Below, one piece after another: positions 1 to 6,380 of a stretch of 21,754 nt of DNA. The notes under the pieces are model-generated. The model was not told the DNA's origin. It did no database searches and saw only the letters and a program-made list of their open reading frames with translations. The stretch's first letter is position 1. Each line of letters starts with the position of its first letter. Source of the stretch: SIO4C1 sp039820425 (GTDB lineage: Bacteria > Cyanobacteriota > Cyanobacteriia > Phormidesmidales > Phormidesmidaceae); assembly GCA_039820425.1 (NCBI GenBank), contig JBCBQD010000074.1, positions 1-21,754 on the forward strand, written 5' to 3'. A program made the position numbers and the translations under genes.

Positions 1-1
1 C

Positions 2-259
2 GCAAACTTTGACATTACCTGTTCTGGATTTTGCCGACGGGAGGCCTCTAGAACCCTAAAACTCGGTGAAATTTTGCAACTGCGGAATATGGTAACCCCA
101 GAACAGTTGCAGACAGCTCTCAACATTCAGCGATTAAGCCACCGCAAATTTAAACTGGGTGAAATTTTGGTTGCTCAAAATCTAATTACCCAGCTTGATC
201 TCCAGAAGGGATTGATGGAACAAGCCTGGCGCAAGCATGGATTTTGGGTGATTGACTAG
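2..259 (+). CDS. C-terminal fragment of a protein with two MshEN/GspE-N-like repeats
   Basis: This frame is open from the left edge to the TAG at 257-259, so only the last 85 residues are visible and the true start lies outside the window. Two copies of one motif follow each other: KLGEILQLRNMVTPEQLQ and KLGEILVAQNLITQLDLQ, each followed by a short helix (TALNIQ and KGLMEQ). This LGEIL...LIT..QL..AL..Q pattern is the N-terminal fold of type II secretion and type IV pilus ATPases (MshEN/GspE-N), which in some proteins binds cyclic di-GMP. Here it lies at the C-terminus, so the protein is not PilB/GspE itself but probably a regulator or enzyme carrying the motif as an appended module. The rest of the protein cannot be identified. 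The reading frame is certain; ligand binding is only inferred. Confidence 0.7.
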   Translation, partial: ANFDITCSGFCRREASRTLKLGEILQLRNMVTPEQLQTALNIQRLSHRKFKLGEILVAQNLITQLDLQKGLMEQAWRKHGFWVID

Positions 260-484
260 GGAACCTCTGCTCAAGTTGAGAGCGGCTGTTTGGGACAGGA
301 GTTAGGAGACAGGAGGCGAAATAATTTCTCTGAATTCTGGCTCGTACTAAATCCGAATTGAGTAACCCCGATTCAAAATGGATAACCTCTTGGGGGCGGT
401 ACCTTGTGCGGCTCGGCTGAGCGCTCAACGTCGAAGCCCCGCCCTGCGGCATTGAGACCCTTACTAGTGCCTGACCTCTAGCTA

Positions 485-526
485 CTGGATGCTTAAACTG
501 TCTGGATTTCCCGGCTTAAATTGAAC
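485..526. repeat. Imperfect 42-base direct repeat, copy 1
   Basis: Starts CTGGATGCTT and ends CCCGGCTTAAATTGAAC. It matches 849-890 at 37 of 42 positions, with all differences in the centre. Confidence 0.85.
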
Positions 527-705
527 CCGAAGCTGACTTCTTTGAGTAAAAAATAATGAAGTTTGAAGCTAGTAAAACGCAACTTTGACCAAAGTAAATT
601 CTGGGAAGGTTAAGATTTTTAAATTCTGGCTTTCCCCGAAGAATTACCCACATCAAAAACGTCCATTTACCGATATATTGAGGTTACCTTTTCTTCTATA
701 TATAG

Positions 706-737
706 GCCCCGGCAGCTGACCGTCGGGGCTCTTTTAT
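706..737 (+). terminator. Rho-independent terminator without an obvious gene
   Basis: GCCCCGGC (706-713) pairs with GTCGGGGC (722-729), an 8-bp GC-rich stem with one G-U pair, followed by TCTTTTATT. The T-run is on the plus strand only, so it ends plus-strand transcripts. The nearest plus-strand stop codon is almost 450 bases upstream. Confidence 0.65.
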
Positions 738-791
738 TAGGCAATCAGTTTAGGGGCTATCAACTTAAAGCGGGACATTTTCCCAGGGACA

Positions 792-852
792 GAATTCAGG
801 AGCCAGGAGTCAGAATCCAGTCCCCCAATGACTCCTGAATTCTGACTCCTGG
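792..852. repeat. Two overlapping inverted repeats
   Basis: GAATTCAGGAG (792-802) pairs perfectly with CTCCTGAATTC (832-842). CCAGGAGTCAGAAT (803-816) pairs perfectly with ATTCTGACTCCTGG (839-852). The two stems share bases 839-842, so they cannot both form completely. GAGTCAG/CTGACTC elements of this kind are common between cyanobacterial genes. Confidence 0.8.
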
Positions 853-890
853 ATGCTTACACCACCTGGGTTTCCCGGCTTAAATTGAAC
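849..890. repeat. Imperfect 42-base direct repeat, copy 2
   Basis: Second copy of 485-526; the copies start 364 bases apart. Its first four bases also belong to the right arm of the inverted repeat at 803-852. Confidence 0.85.
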
Positions 891-950
891 GCCGTTTAGG
901 CAATCAGTTTAGGCAATCAGTTTAGCTAAACAAAAACCTCGACGATTGCC

Positions 951-1322
951 TCAGCTACGACTGCGGAGTAAGTGCTTGACGGTTTCTACCATTTCAGTCG
1001 GCCGAAAGGGTTTGGCAATATAGGCATCAGCCCCTTGCTTCATGCCCCAATAGCGATCAAATTCTTCGTTTTTAGAGGAGCAAATCACGACCGGGACCGT
1101 CTCAGAACCGGGATTATTTTTGATCCAGCGGCAGAGCTCATAGCCATTCATATTGGGCATGACAATGTCTAATACAATCAAGTCGGGGGGGCTGGCGAGC
1201 ACTTTCTCTTTGGCTTCCATACCGTCTTTAGCTTCTAGCACAGTCATACCGGCTTTGAGCAGAAGGCCTGAGATCATCTCCCGCAGGACTGAGCTATCAT
1301 CCACAATCAAAACAGTGGTCAT
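951..1322 (-). CDS. Single-domain response regulator, CheY/PilH type
   Basis: A 123-aa protein consisting only of a receiver domain. The features are all present: the acidic pair D8-D9, the phosphoacceptor D52 in VLDIVMP, S82 in VICSSK and the invariant K104 in AKPF. The stretch RYWGMKQGADAYIAKPF is typical of the PilH-like receivers that act with chemotaxis-like systems controlling type IV pilus motility in cyanobacteria. It has no output domain, so it probably works by protein contact or as a phosphate sink for a histidine kinase. No CheA, CheW or methyl-accepting gene lies in the window, so the partner is encoded elsewhere. No good Shine-Dalgarno precedes the ATG. The receiver assignment is certain; the PilH subfamily is a judgement from similarity. 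Confidence 0.93.
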   Translation of the reverse strand: MTTVLIVDDSSVLREMISGLLLKAGMTVLEAKDGMEAKEKVLASPPDLIVLDIVMPNMNGYELCRWIKNNPGSETVPVVICSSKNEEFDRYWGMKQGADAYIAKPFRPTEMVETVKHLLRSRS

Positions 1323-1344
1323 AGGGCAAACAGATAACAGGAAA

Positions 1345-1374
1345 GCTAGGTGGCGATACGCTAGGTGGCGATAC
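1345..1374. repeat. 15-base tandem duplication
   Basis: GCTAGGTGGCGATAC occurs twice, head to tail, at 1345-1359 and 1360-1374. It lies just upstream of the minus-strand response regulator and so could fall in its leader or promoter region. Confidence 0.95.
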
Positions 1375-1533
1375 TATTTGAGGATACCCGACTTGCTGCT
1401 GTATCAAGCGTCAGTCCTAAGGTTTATCCTGGAATCTACTTAGCTCAGAATAGCTCAGATTTACGGATTAGATTGATGTAAACCTTGTCCATATCCAAAC
1501 CTGTTGTTTGCTCGACGGGAAAAACTTAAGGTT

Positions 1534-2772
1534 TCAAACTGGATGTGGGCTAGCTGAGCCGTCTTCTAACACAGTGAGCACTGCCTTGGGTTGGAGCTTA
1601 TCTTTGAACCAAACCACCTGGGCGGGCACCTGATCTATATTGACGCCAGCTTTTGCTAAATTGAGCCGTTCAGAAATGGCCAAAATCAGATGATCGCATC
1701 CCGATTGCCTCACCTGGGAAAACTTTTTGCGCAGGTACTCGGGTCGCCAGTAGCCCACGATTTCTAATAAGTAGACGCGCCCATCGGGGTGCACCAGGCG
1801 AAAATCAGGAATCATGACGCTGCCAGGGATCGGGATCAGATCGACCTCACGCTCTAGCTGCCAGTCGGTTTTGAGTTTGTGCCAGCGTTCGGCAAAGGCG
1901 GCCTCCATCATACTGTCGTAGGGTTTGCCAGGGGGGTAATGGCTGACCAGGTCGCAGGTGTTAGCCAGGGTAAATTGTTTTTCGAAGGTTTGGTCGCGGT
2001 AGGTATCTTTCCACTGGAGGGTGGCGGTGAGGTGCCACCGGGTGACGTGCAAAATAGCTGGAACGAGCTTGGCAATATCCAAACCGTAACGGGTGCTGGG
2101 CTTAAACAGGCTGGCGGGACCATCAATGGTGACGGTAAACCCCTGGTCGGCTTCGCCCTCGATGTAGGTCATTAGCCGAAATAGCTTAAGGTAGCGAAAC
2201 ATGAGTTTGTATTCGCCGGGGTCGTTGCGATGCACATTTAGGATGACGTGGCTGGCGCGGTAAAAAATCCCCTGCACCTGGGACAGGTTATAGCGATGGA
2301 GCAACGCCTCGGGGTCGAGGGTCTCAAAATGGGTCAAAATTCGGTTTTCTTGTAGGTCGGCATACAGCCCCTGCTGGATATGATGCGACTCTACGGGGCG
2401 ATCAAGTTCTTGGGTGAGCTGCTGGGCCAGAGTAGCGAGGTGGGTCCTGGCAGCAGCTGGGCTATGGGCACCCGCAGAGGCTAGTTCAAAAACTCGCTGC
2501 CTCAGCGCCGGGGGCTCTAGCGGGCTGACGATTTCAAAGGTGCTCAACCCCCGCAGTATGTGGGCTAAGCCCCGCTTGATGCGATAGTCGGTGGCTTCAC
2601 CTTCAATTTCTTGTAATCGCTGGTTGAGATATCCTTGGGTTTCACCGACACAGTTTTGAAATAGGGCAATCAGGTTAGCTGCGATCGCAAGCCAATGCTT
2701 GCTCTGGGGCAAATGCTTGGGCACCAGGGAGTCCCCTTGGGGACGGTGGATGAGGAGATCGGAGGGGAGCAT
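1534..2772 (-). CDS. DUF790 family (Bax1-like) nuclease
   Basis: A 412-aa protein matching the DUF790 family. The archaeal member Bax1 is a structure-specific nuclease that partners the XPB helicase in DNA repair. The C-terminal part shows the nuclease-like core: PDF at 322-324, then LLEIVGYW with E337, then RPEYLRKK with lysines near 349-350, in the order of a PD-(D/E)xK active site. The N-terminal half, with helical segments such as LAHILRGLSTFE, matches the family's helical region. In many genomes a superfamily 2 helicase gene is adjacent; none is here, the neighbours being desA upstream and a response regulator downstream. The ATG at 2772 directly follows a C-rich repeat tract with no Shine-Dalgarno, so the exact start is less sure. 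Family high confidence; activity inferred. Confidence 0.85.
   Translation of the reverse strand: MLPSDLLIHRPQGDSLVPKHLPQSKHWLAIAANLIALFQNCVGETQGYLNQRLQEIEGEATDYRIKRGLAHILRGLSTFEIVSPLEPPALRQRVFELASAGAHSPAAARTHLATLAQQLTQELDRPVESHHIQQGLYADLQENRILTHFETLDPEALLHRYNLSQVQGIFYRASHVILNVHRNDPGEYKLMFRYLKLFRLMTYIEGEADQGFTVTIDGPASLFKPSTRYGLDIAKLVPAILHVTRWHLTATLQWKDTYRDQTFEKQFTLANTCDLVSHYPPGKPYDSMMEAAFAERWHKLKTDWQLEREVDLIPIPGSVMIPDFRLVHPDGRVYLLEIVGYWRPEYLRKKFSQVRQSGCDHLILAISERLNLAKAGVNIDQVPAQVVWFKDKLQPKAVLTVLEDGSASPHPV
2681..2688. repeat. HIP1 palindrome, first of nine
   Basis: GCGATCGC here and at 3733, 7268, 12446, 13694, 15200, 17372, 18905 and 21114. This over-represented octamer is a hallmark of many cyanobacterial genomes and is the main compositional evidence for the host group. 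None occurs between 7276 and 12445. Confidence 0.95.
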
Positions 2773-2778
2773 ATTGGG

Positions 2779-2799
2779 TGGAGGGTGGAGGGTGGAGGG
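2779..2799. repeat. Heptamer tandem repeat (TGGAGGG) x3
   Basis: Three exact copies of TGGAGGG a few bases upstream of the minus-strand DUF790 start codon. On the coding strand they read as a CCCTCCA tract where a ribosome binding site would be expected. Confidence 0.9.
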
Positions 2800-2823
2800 T
2801 AGTGAGTAGTTTAAAGCGCTTTA

Positions 2824-2872
2824 CCCACTACCCACTACCCACTACCCACTACCCACTACCCACTACCCACTA
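2824..2872. repeat. Heptamer tandem repeat (CCCACTA) x7
   Basis: Seven exact copies of CCCACTA, ending one base before the desA stop codon (complement at 2874-2876). This resembles the short tandemly repeated heptamers (STRR) described in filamentous cyanobacteria. Together with GGGTAGTGAGTA (2798-2809) and the palindrome TAAAGCGCTTTA (2812-2823) it can fold into a long imperfect hairpin between the two co-directional genes. Confidence 0.95.
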
Positions 2873-2873
2873 C

Positions 2874-3911
2874 CTACTTCACCGCTTTAAACGGCACATA
2901 CGCATCCTCAGGATGATAGATGTGGCAATGGTCTACAATGCTTTTTATCAACTGCCAGGAAAACCGACGTTCCTGAACATGGGGCCCCCAGGCTTGCTTG
3001 AGACTCTGATGGGCCAGACGCAGGTTGTAAGACGGAATCGCCACCGAAATATGGTGAGGCACATGGACATTGATGTCGTGGCAGAGCACTTCAACCCATC
3101 GGGGATAGCTACAATGCACGGTCCCAGCTAGCTGAGCCTCTGCGGCACTCCAGGTTTCGATGGGTTGAAACTGGATGTCAGGGGCGGTGTGGTGTACCAG
3201 GGTAAAGGTACTCATCCAGAAGTGATAGCCCAGCCAGGGCATCAGCCAAAACTTGACGAAGCCCCACAGCCCAGTGGTAGCAATCAGCGTAGGGAAAAAG
3301 ATTGCGGCAAAAATCACCACGGCAGCAATGGAGATCTTGGCCTTGCCACGATTACGGGGTGAAAAGTTTTTAAGGTCGAAATGAATCCCGGCCCAGTGAG
3401 CAATGGAGGCAATCCACCAAAAGCGACCGCGCAGGGCTCGATAGCCCCCTTGGATAACCCCATTTGCACTTTTGTAGTCTTCTGGATACCAGGGATGCCA
3501 GGCATTATCGACCCCTTGCTTGTTGGTGTGGATGTGGTGATGGTCGTGCAGCAACCGCCAGCAATGAAAGGGATAGATCAGCGGCAGCATCAAAATGTGA
3601 CCGACCCAGTCGTTAACCCAACGACGTTTGGCAAAGGACCGATGGCCACAGTCATGGGCAATCACAAAAAAGCCGGTAAGCGCAGTGCCGGTCAAAAACC
3701 AGGTTACAGGTAGCAAAAACCAGGGGGACAGTGCGATCGCAGCGTAGCCAAGGATAACTGCAATGACGCTCAACACAACTGATTTCCAGGCTTTACGCCG
3801 ATTTTTTTGAAAACATTCTGGGGGTAGCGTTTTGATCACATCCTTAAGCTGTCGTGCGGCTAGCCCGCCAATGTCAGATCCGGCCTTTGCCCTTTCTATC
3901 GTTGCAGTCAT
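2874..3911 (-). CDS. desA: Delta-12 acyl-lipid desaturase DesA
   Basis: A 345-aa membrane di-iron desaturase that places the delta-12 double bond in lipid-bound oleate, giving linoleate. It uses ferredoxin and acts in thylakoid and plasma membranes. All three histidine boxes are present: HDCGH (86-90), HDHHH (122-126) and HVPHH (283-287). Hydrophobic segments lie near residues 42-80 and 192-235. Long stretches agree with what I recall of Synechocystis DesA, including LTGTALTG-type sequence before box 1, RWVEVLCHDINVH and SVAIPSYNLRLAH, and the length is close to the family's ~350 aa. It is transcribed toward the DUF790 gene across a heptamer array. A -10-like TATAAT and a terminator-like hairpin lie upstream, so leader-based control is possible; cyanobacterial desA genes are often cold-induced. 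Delta-15 desaturases are related, but the match to DesA is better. Confidence 0.95.
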   Translation of the reverse strand: MTATIERAKAGSDIGGLAARQLKDVIKTLPPECFQKNRRKAWKSVVLSVIAVILGYAAIALSPWFLLPVTWFLTGTALTGFFVIAHDCGHRSFAKRRWVNDWVGHILMLPLIYPFHCWRLLHDHHHIHTNKQGVDNAWHPWYPEDYKSANGVIQGGYRALRGRFWWIASIAHWAGIHFDLKNFSPRNRGKAKISIAAVVIFAAIFFPTLIATTGLWGFVKFWLMPWLGYHFWMSTFTLVHHTAPDIQFQPIETWSAAEAQLAGTVHCSYPRWVEVLCHDINVHVPHHISVAIPSYNLRLAHQSLKQAWGPHVQERRFSWQLIKSIVDHCHIYHPEDAYVPFKAVK

Positions 3912-3965
3912 AGATTTATGGAAGTCTCCAGGTAGGTGTCAGACAAAACAAAAGCGCACAGCAAA

Positions 3966-3996
3966 AATTGCCAGCATCACAAAAGCGCTGGCAATT
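3966..3996 (-). terminator. Terminator-like hairpin in the desA leader
   Basis: AATTGCCAGC (3966-3975) and GCTGGCAATT (3987-3996) pair perfectly over 10 bp around an 11-base loop. On the minus strand the stem runs into TTTTTG, so it has the form of a Rho-independent terminator for leftward transcripts. It lies only 55 bases before the desA ATG. It could end the transcript of the gene at 4353-4742 or act as an attenuator of desA. Confidence 0.65.
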
Positions 3997-4057
3997 AGGC
4001 GTTACGCTCACGTGCAAAATTGATATGCCTTGGAGCAGGTGCCCCCGTAGCCCCCTG

Positions 4058-4063
4058 ATTATA
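4058..4063 (-). promoter_or_regulatory. Candidate -10 element (TATAAT) for desA
   Basis: A perfect TATAAT on the minus strand, about 150 bases before the desA start. No good -35 hexamer was found at the usual spacing. If used, transcription would begin near 4051 and the leader would include the hairpin at 3966-3996. Confidence 0.35.
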
Positions 4064-4239
4064 TGAGAGGACTTAACAAATCTTTTAGATTCTACTACGG
4101 TAGGGTTCCCGTTGTGGCTGAGAAGCTGCCAGTGACGGGTAAAAATCCGAGGAATGGCTTAGCTAATCCAGGGCAGTATAAGCTACCGTACCCGAGCTAT
4201 TAGTCTGTCAGCCCTAAAATTTCGGCTAGATGAAGACGT

Positions 4240-4299
4240 GGGGATAGGGAGACGCGGAGAACATCCATCAATCGTGGATCTCCGTGTCTCCCTATCCCC
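4240..4299. repeat. Long inverted repeat, 21-bp stem
   Basis: Bases 4240-4260 (starting GGGGATAGGGAGAC) pair with 4279-4299 (ending GTCTCCCTATCCCC) over 21 positions with one G-U pair. The loop holds a further short ATCCA/TGGAT pairing. Related GC-rich words continue outward (CCCCGCATCCCCGCG). The form is that of a dispersed cyanobacterial hairpin repeat, and it could also act as a terminator. Confidence 0.85.
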
Positions 4300-4352
4300 G
4301 CATCCCCGCGTCTGTCTTACCTGAGTAGTTATTTTTGACGCCGTCCTATTCT

Positions 4353-4742
4353 CTACACCAAACTTTGTGGACAATACCCTAGACCTTCGATAAACCGCTG
4401 ACGAAAGGCTTCTAGCTCAACGATATTGGGCACCCCGTGGGAGACGATCACAACCTGGCGACGATTCATCACCTCGGTGGGAGAACACCCATTATCCAGA
4501 TCGCGCAGGGCAGTTCTGATTGCCTTTGAGGGTTGGTAAGGGATACCATTCTCGTTTAAAAATGCTTTTAGGTCTCCTGTTCGCTGTGGATCCAAACCAC
4601 TTTTCAGATTGATGGCCAAAATCCAACGGTCGATCAAATAGATAACGGTGACGGCATTGGTGAGACCACTGAACTTGGCCAGCAAGTGATCGATCACCCG
4701 CGAGGCCAACGTTGCATTCATAAAACAGTAAGTGGCTTTCAT
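4353..4742 (-). CDS. Conserved-looking protein of unknown function, 129 aa
   Basis: I do not recognise this 129-aa protein. It begins with ATG preceded by a good Shine-Dalgarno (TAGGAGAG, about 8 bases upstream), which supports it as a real gene. The sequence is mixed hydrophobic and charged with no signal peptide or clear membrane helix; the N-terminal half (NAVTVIYLIDRWILAINL) suggests a central beta-strand core and the C-terminal half (ELEAFRQRFIEGL) a helix. It carries three cysteines. It stands alone: desA lies more than 400 bases downstream on the same strand, with the terminator-like hairpin between them. Coding is likely; no function can be given. Confidence 0.7.
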   Translation of the reverse strand: MKATYCFMNATLASRVIDHLLAKFSGLTNAVTVIYLIDRWILAINLKSGLDPQRTGDLKAFLNENGIPYQPSKAIRTALRDLDNGCSPTEVMNRRQVVIVSHGVPNIVELEAFRQRFIEGLGYCPQSLV

Positions 4743-5128
4743 CGTTACTCTCCTAGCTGCTGGGGGCGCTGATTGACAGGGAGGTTGCCAATCGCTGAAA
4801 AGCAGCGTTCACAACAGACCTGGTGCTTCACATTCATTTATACAGAAACAATCTGAAGAAAATGTGAAGATTTCAGAGTCATTGTCGTTGAGTCCTTATA
4901 CATCAATGTGCTGAGCGGATATCTGAGAAAACCAGAATGCTCTATTTTACGAACACTTATCCCAAAAAAACTCTGGCCTTCGAATAGCTTGATATTTTTA
5001 TATCGGCAAAATTTGAGGATTTTGTGAGCAGTGCATTTTGAGGGGCAATAGGGCAGTGCAAAGTGCATTGCCCCCCAAAATGGAACTGGTGCGCTCCTAT
5101 TCCACGGCTGCCTCATCTCACAGCTGTG
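4743..5128. other. AT-rich non-coding gap
   Basis: Bases 4830-5030 are AT-rich and show no gene with a credible start. The only clear structure is the inverted repeat at 5034-5082, about 50 bases after the stop codon of the small exported-protein gene at 5129-5455, where it could serve as its terminator. Confidence 0.55.
5034..5082. repeat. 16-bp inverted repeat
   Basis: CATTTTGAGGGGCAAT (5034-5049) pairs with ATTGCCCCCCAAAATG (5067-5082) with a single A-C mismatch and a 17-base loop. On the minus strand it follows the 5129-5455 gene, but no T-run follows it. Confidence 0.85.
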
Positions 5129-5455
5129 CTATTTTGCGAAGTAACGACAGATCAGCTCCCTAGCGGCTGCTTTGGTAGAGGGTATTGTATTTTGCTGGGG
5201 CTGAGTTGGCTGGCGACAGTCATAAACAGCCGGGGATTGCTTTTTGCCATCAAAGCTGACCTCCGCCCGATATTCCCAATAGTTTTTGGCGCTGCGGGTA
5301 ATTTTAGTGATGCAGATGCGATGGCCTTTAATCTGGTGACATAGAGCAGCTGCACGGGCGGGTTGGGCTAGGTTTGGCAGGCTCAGGATAATTAGTAGTC
5401 CAAACAGTAGCCCTGCGGCCATGGAGTAGAGTCTTTGGGCTTGCGGCATAGACAT
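5129..5455 (-). CDS. Small exported cysteine-containing protein
   Basis: A 108-aa protein from the ATG at 5455. The frame extends to a TTG at 5512, but that extension would place 19 extra residues before a clear signal peptide, so the internal ATG is preferred. The N-terminus has basic residues, then a hydrophobic core (GLLFGLLIILSLP) and an ARA|A-type signal peptidase I site. The mature part of about 75 residues is basic and has four cysteines (in LCHQ, RICI, YDCR, LICR) that could form two disulfides in the periplasm. No domain is recognised. The gene is divergent from the probable lipoprotein at 5628. Export is well supported; the role is unknown. Confidence 0.65.
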   Translation of the reverse strand: MSMPQAQRLYSMAAGLLFGLLIILSLPNLAQPARAAALCHQIKGHRICITKITRSAKNYWEYRAEVSFDGKKQSPAVYDCRQPTQPQQNTIPSTKAAARELICRYFAK

Positions 5456-5578
5456 GATTATGGACAACGCAGTACGGACGCAGTGCGGCCAATGTGGCAG
5501 GCAGCAACTCAACGGTATGATGTCTAAGTTCTAATATTAAAGTCTGAATTTTGACGGTGCTGAGCGGACTGTGCGAGG

Positions 5579-5610
5579 TGCTGATTGTGCAAAATGCTGA
5601 TTGTGCAAAT
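5579..5610. repeat. 16-base direct repeat just upstream of a Shine-Dalgarno
   Basis: TGCTGATTGTGCAAAA (5579-5594) is followed at once by TGCTGATTGTGCAAAT (5595-5610). It ends a few bases before the AAGGAGG of the plus-strand lipoprotein gene, a position that could hold a regulator or fall in the mRNA leader. Confidence 0.9.
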
Positions 5611-5627
5611 TTTAAGGAGGCCGATAT

Positions 5628-6164
5628 ATGGTCAGGCTGCAAAACAAATTTGGACAGGTGGGGGCAATCGCAGCACTGCTAATGGCCTCTGCTTGCAACC
5701 AGGTCGCGGTTAACCAAGCGGGCACGAATCAGTACGACGCCACCGCTACCGTTACCTACACCTGGCAAGTTGCCTATACCCCCGCTGGCCCCTCCCCCGA
5801 CCGGCCTAATGATACCCGGCTTGAAAAGTTTGAGACCGTTTCCCTGATTAACCATAATGGCACCCGCCCCAGCGAAGCGATCACCGGCCCCGACGACAAA
5901 GGGCTATGGTGGCCAGCACTCCCCCCTAAACCCACCGTCGATGATCTGGAAGGGCGGGCGGCCAAAGACGAGCGGGCCGGCCAACCCGAGCTGATCAAAT
6001 CCGTAGACTATGCCATCGCCTTTGATAAAGCAGGAGAGTCGGTTAACCTGCCCACCAACTATCAGGTCTACCGCCAGGCGGTCAAAGCGTATCCTGATCA
6101 GCTATCGCTGTCCCTGACACTGGGGCCGAATGATGCGTCGGTGATTAATGCGACCATTCAGTAA
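5628..6164 (+). CDS. Probable lipoprotein of unknown function
   Basis: A 178-aa protein with a very good Shine-Dalgarno (AAGGAGG, 8 bases before the ATG). The N-terminus MVRLQNKFGQVGAIAALLMASAC has a short basic region, a hydrophobic stretch and a cysteine at residue 23 in an ASAC context. This fits a lipobox loosely, since position -3 is alanine rather than the usual leucine. The mature protein is hydrophilic and proline-rich around GPDDKGLWWPALPPKP, with several beta-type segments (TATVTYTWQVAYT, QLSLSLTLG). I recognise no domain. It precedes the dynamin-like GTPase by 216 bases on the same strand, but a separate -10-like box before the GTPase argues against one simple operon. Confidence 0.75.
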   Translation: MVRLQNKFGQVGAIAALLMASACNQVAVNQAGTNQYDATATVTYTWQVAYTPAGPSPDRPNDTRLEKFETVSLINHNGTRPSEAITGPDDKGLWWPALPPKPTVDDLEGRAAKDERAGQPELIKSVDYAIAFDKAGESVNLPTNYQVYRQAVKAYPDQLSLSLTLGPNDASVINATIQ

Positions 6165-6311
6165 GGGGGAATGGGCAATGGGGAATAGGGAAAGTCACCC
6201 CCATAGTGCAGCAAAAGTATCGTAGGGTGGGTTCAACACGGCCCGTACCTCAGTCGCTGCAGGGATAGGTTTTAACAACCCACCAAAGGCAGAATATTTG
6301 CTTTCTGCCAG

Positions 6312-6317
6312 TATAAT
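6312..6317 (+). promoter_or_regulatory. Candidate -10 element for the dynamin-like gene
   Basis: A perfect TATAAT 64 bases before the GTPase ATG. No convincing -35 hexamer was found. It would give a leader of roughly 55 bases containing an AGGA Shine-Dalgarno. Confidence 0.35.
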
Positions 6318-6380
6318 TTTCATTTTAAGAGCTAAAACTATGATTTTTGGCTTTAGGTCGCGCTCACCCAGGAAAACACC

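Larger units (their letters stand above)
260..950. other. Repeat-rich non-coding gap with an orphan terminator
   Basis: No convincing gene was found in these 691 bases on either strand. The gap holds a 42-base imperfect direct repeat (485-526 and 849-890), a Rho-independent terminator (706-737), two overlapping inverted repeats (792-852) and three copies of a 13-base unit beginning AGGCAATCAG (739, 898 and 911). A short non-coding RNA ending at the terminator is possible, but no clear promoter was recognised. Confidence 0.6.
3912..4352. other. Non-coding gap between desA and the 129-aa gene
   Basis: About 440 bases without a convincing gene. It contains the desA leader hairpin, a candidate -10 box and a long inverted repeat (4240-4299). 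The stretch 4095-4190 looks able to fold, but I could not match it to a known riboswitch. Confidence 0.55.

Noticed and set aside
186..452. 88-codon minus-strand frame over the end of the first gene
   Set aside because: It overlaps the MshEN-like coding region and has no supporting start signal or domain.
2824..2872. CRISPR array
   Set aside because: The units are 7 bases with no spacers, so this is a simple tandem repeat.
4095..4190. Cobalamin-type riboswitch upstream of desA
   Set aside because: GGGTAAAAATCCG superficially resembles part of the core, but the order of elements is wrong on both strands and no GCAACTG/GCCACTG box follows.
4838..5116. 92-codon minus-strand frame in the AT-rich gap
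   Set aside because: It runs through the 5034-5082 inverted repeat, has no Shine-Dalgarno and the protein looks random.
5456..5512. N-terminal extension of the small exported protein from TTG 5512
   Set aside because: It would put 19 residues including two cysteines ahead of a clear signal peptide; ATG 5455 fits better.
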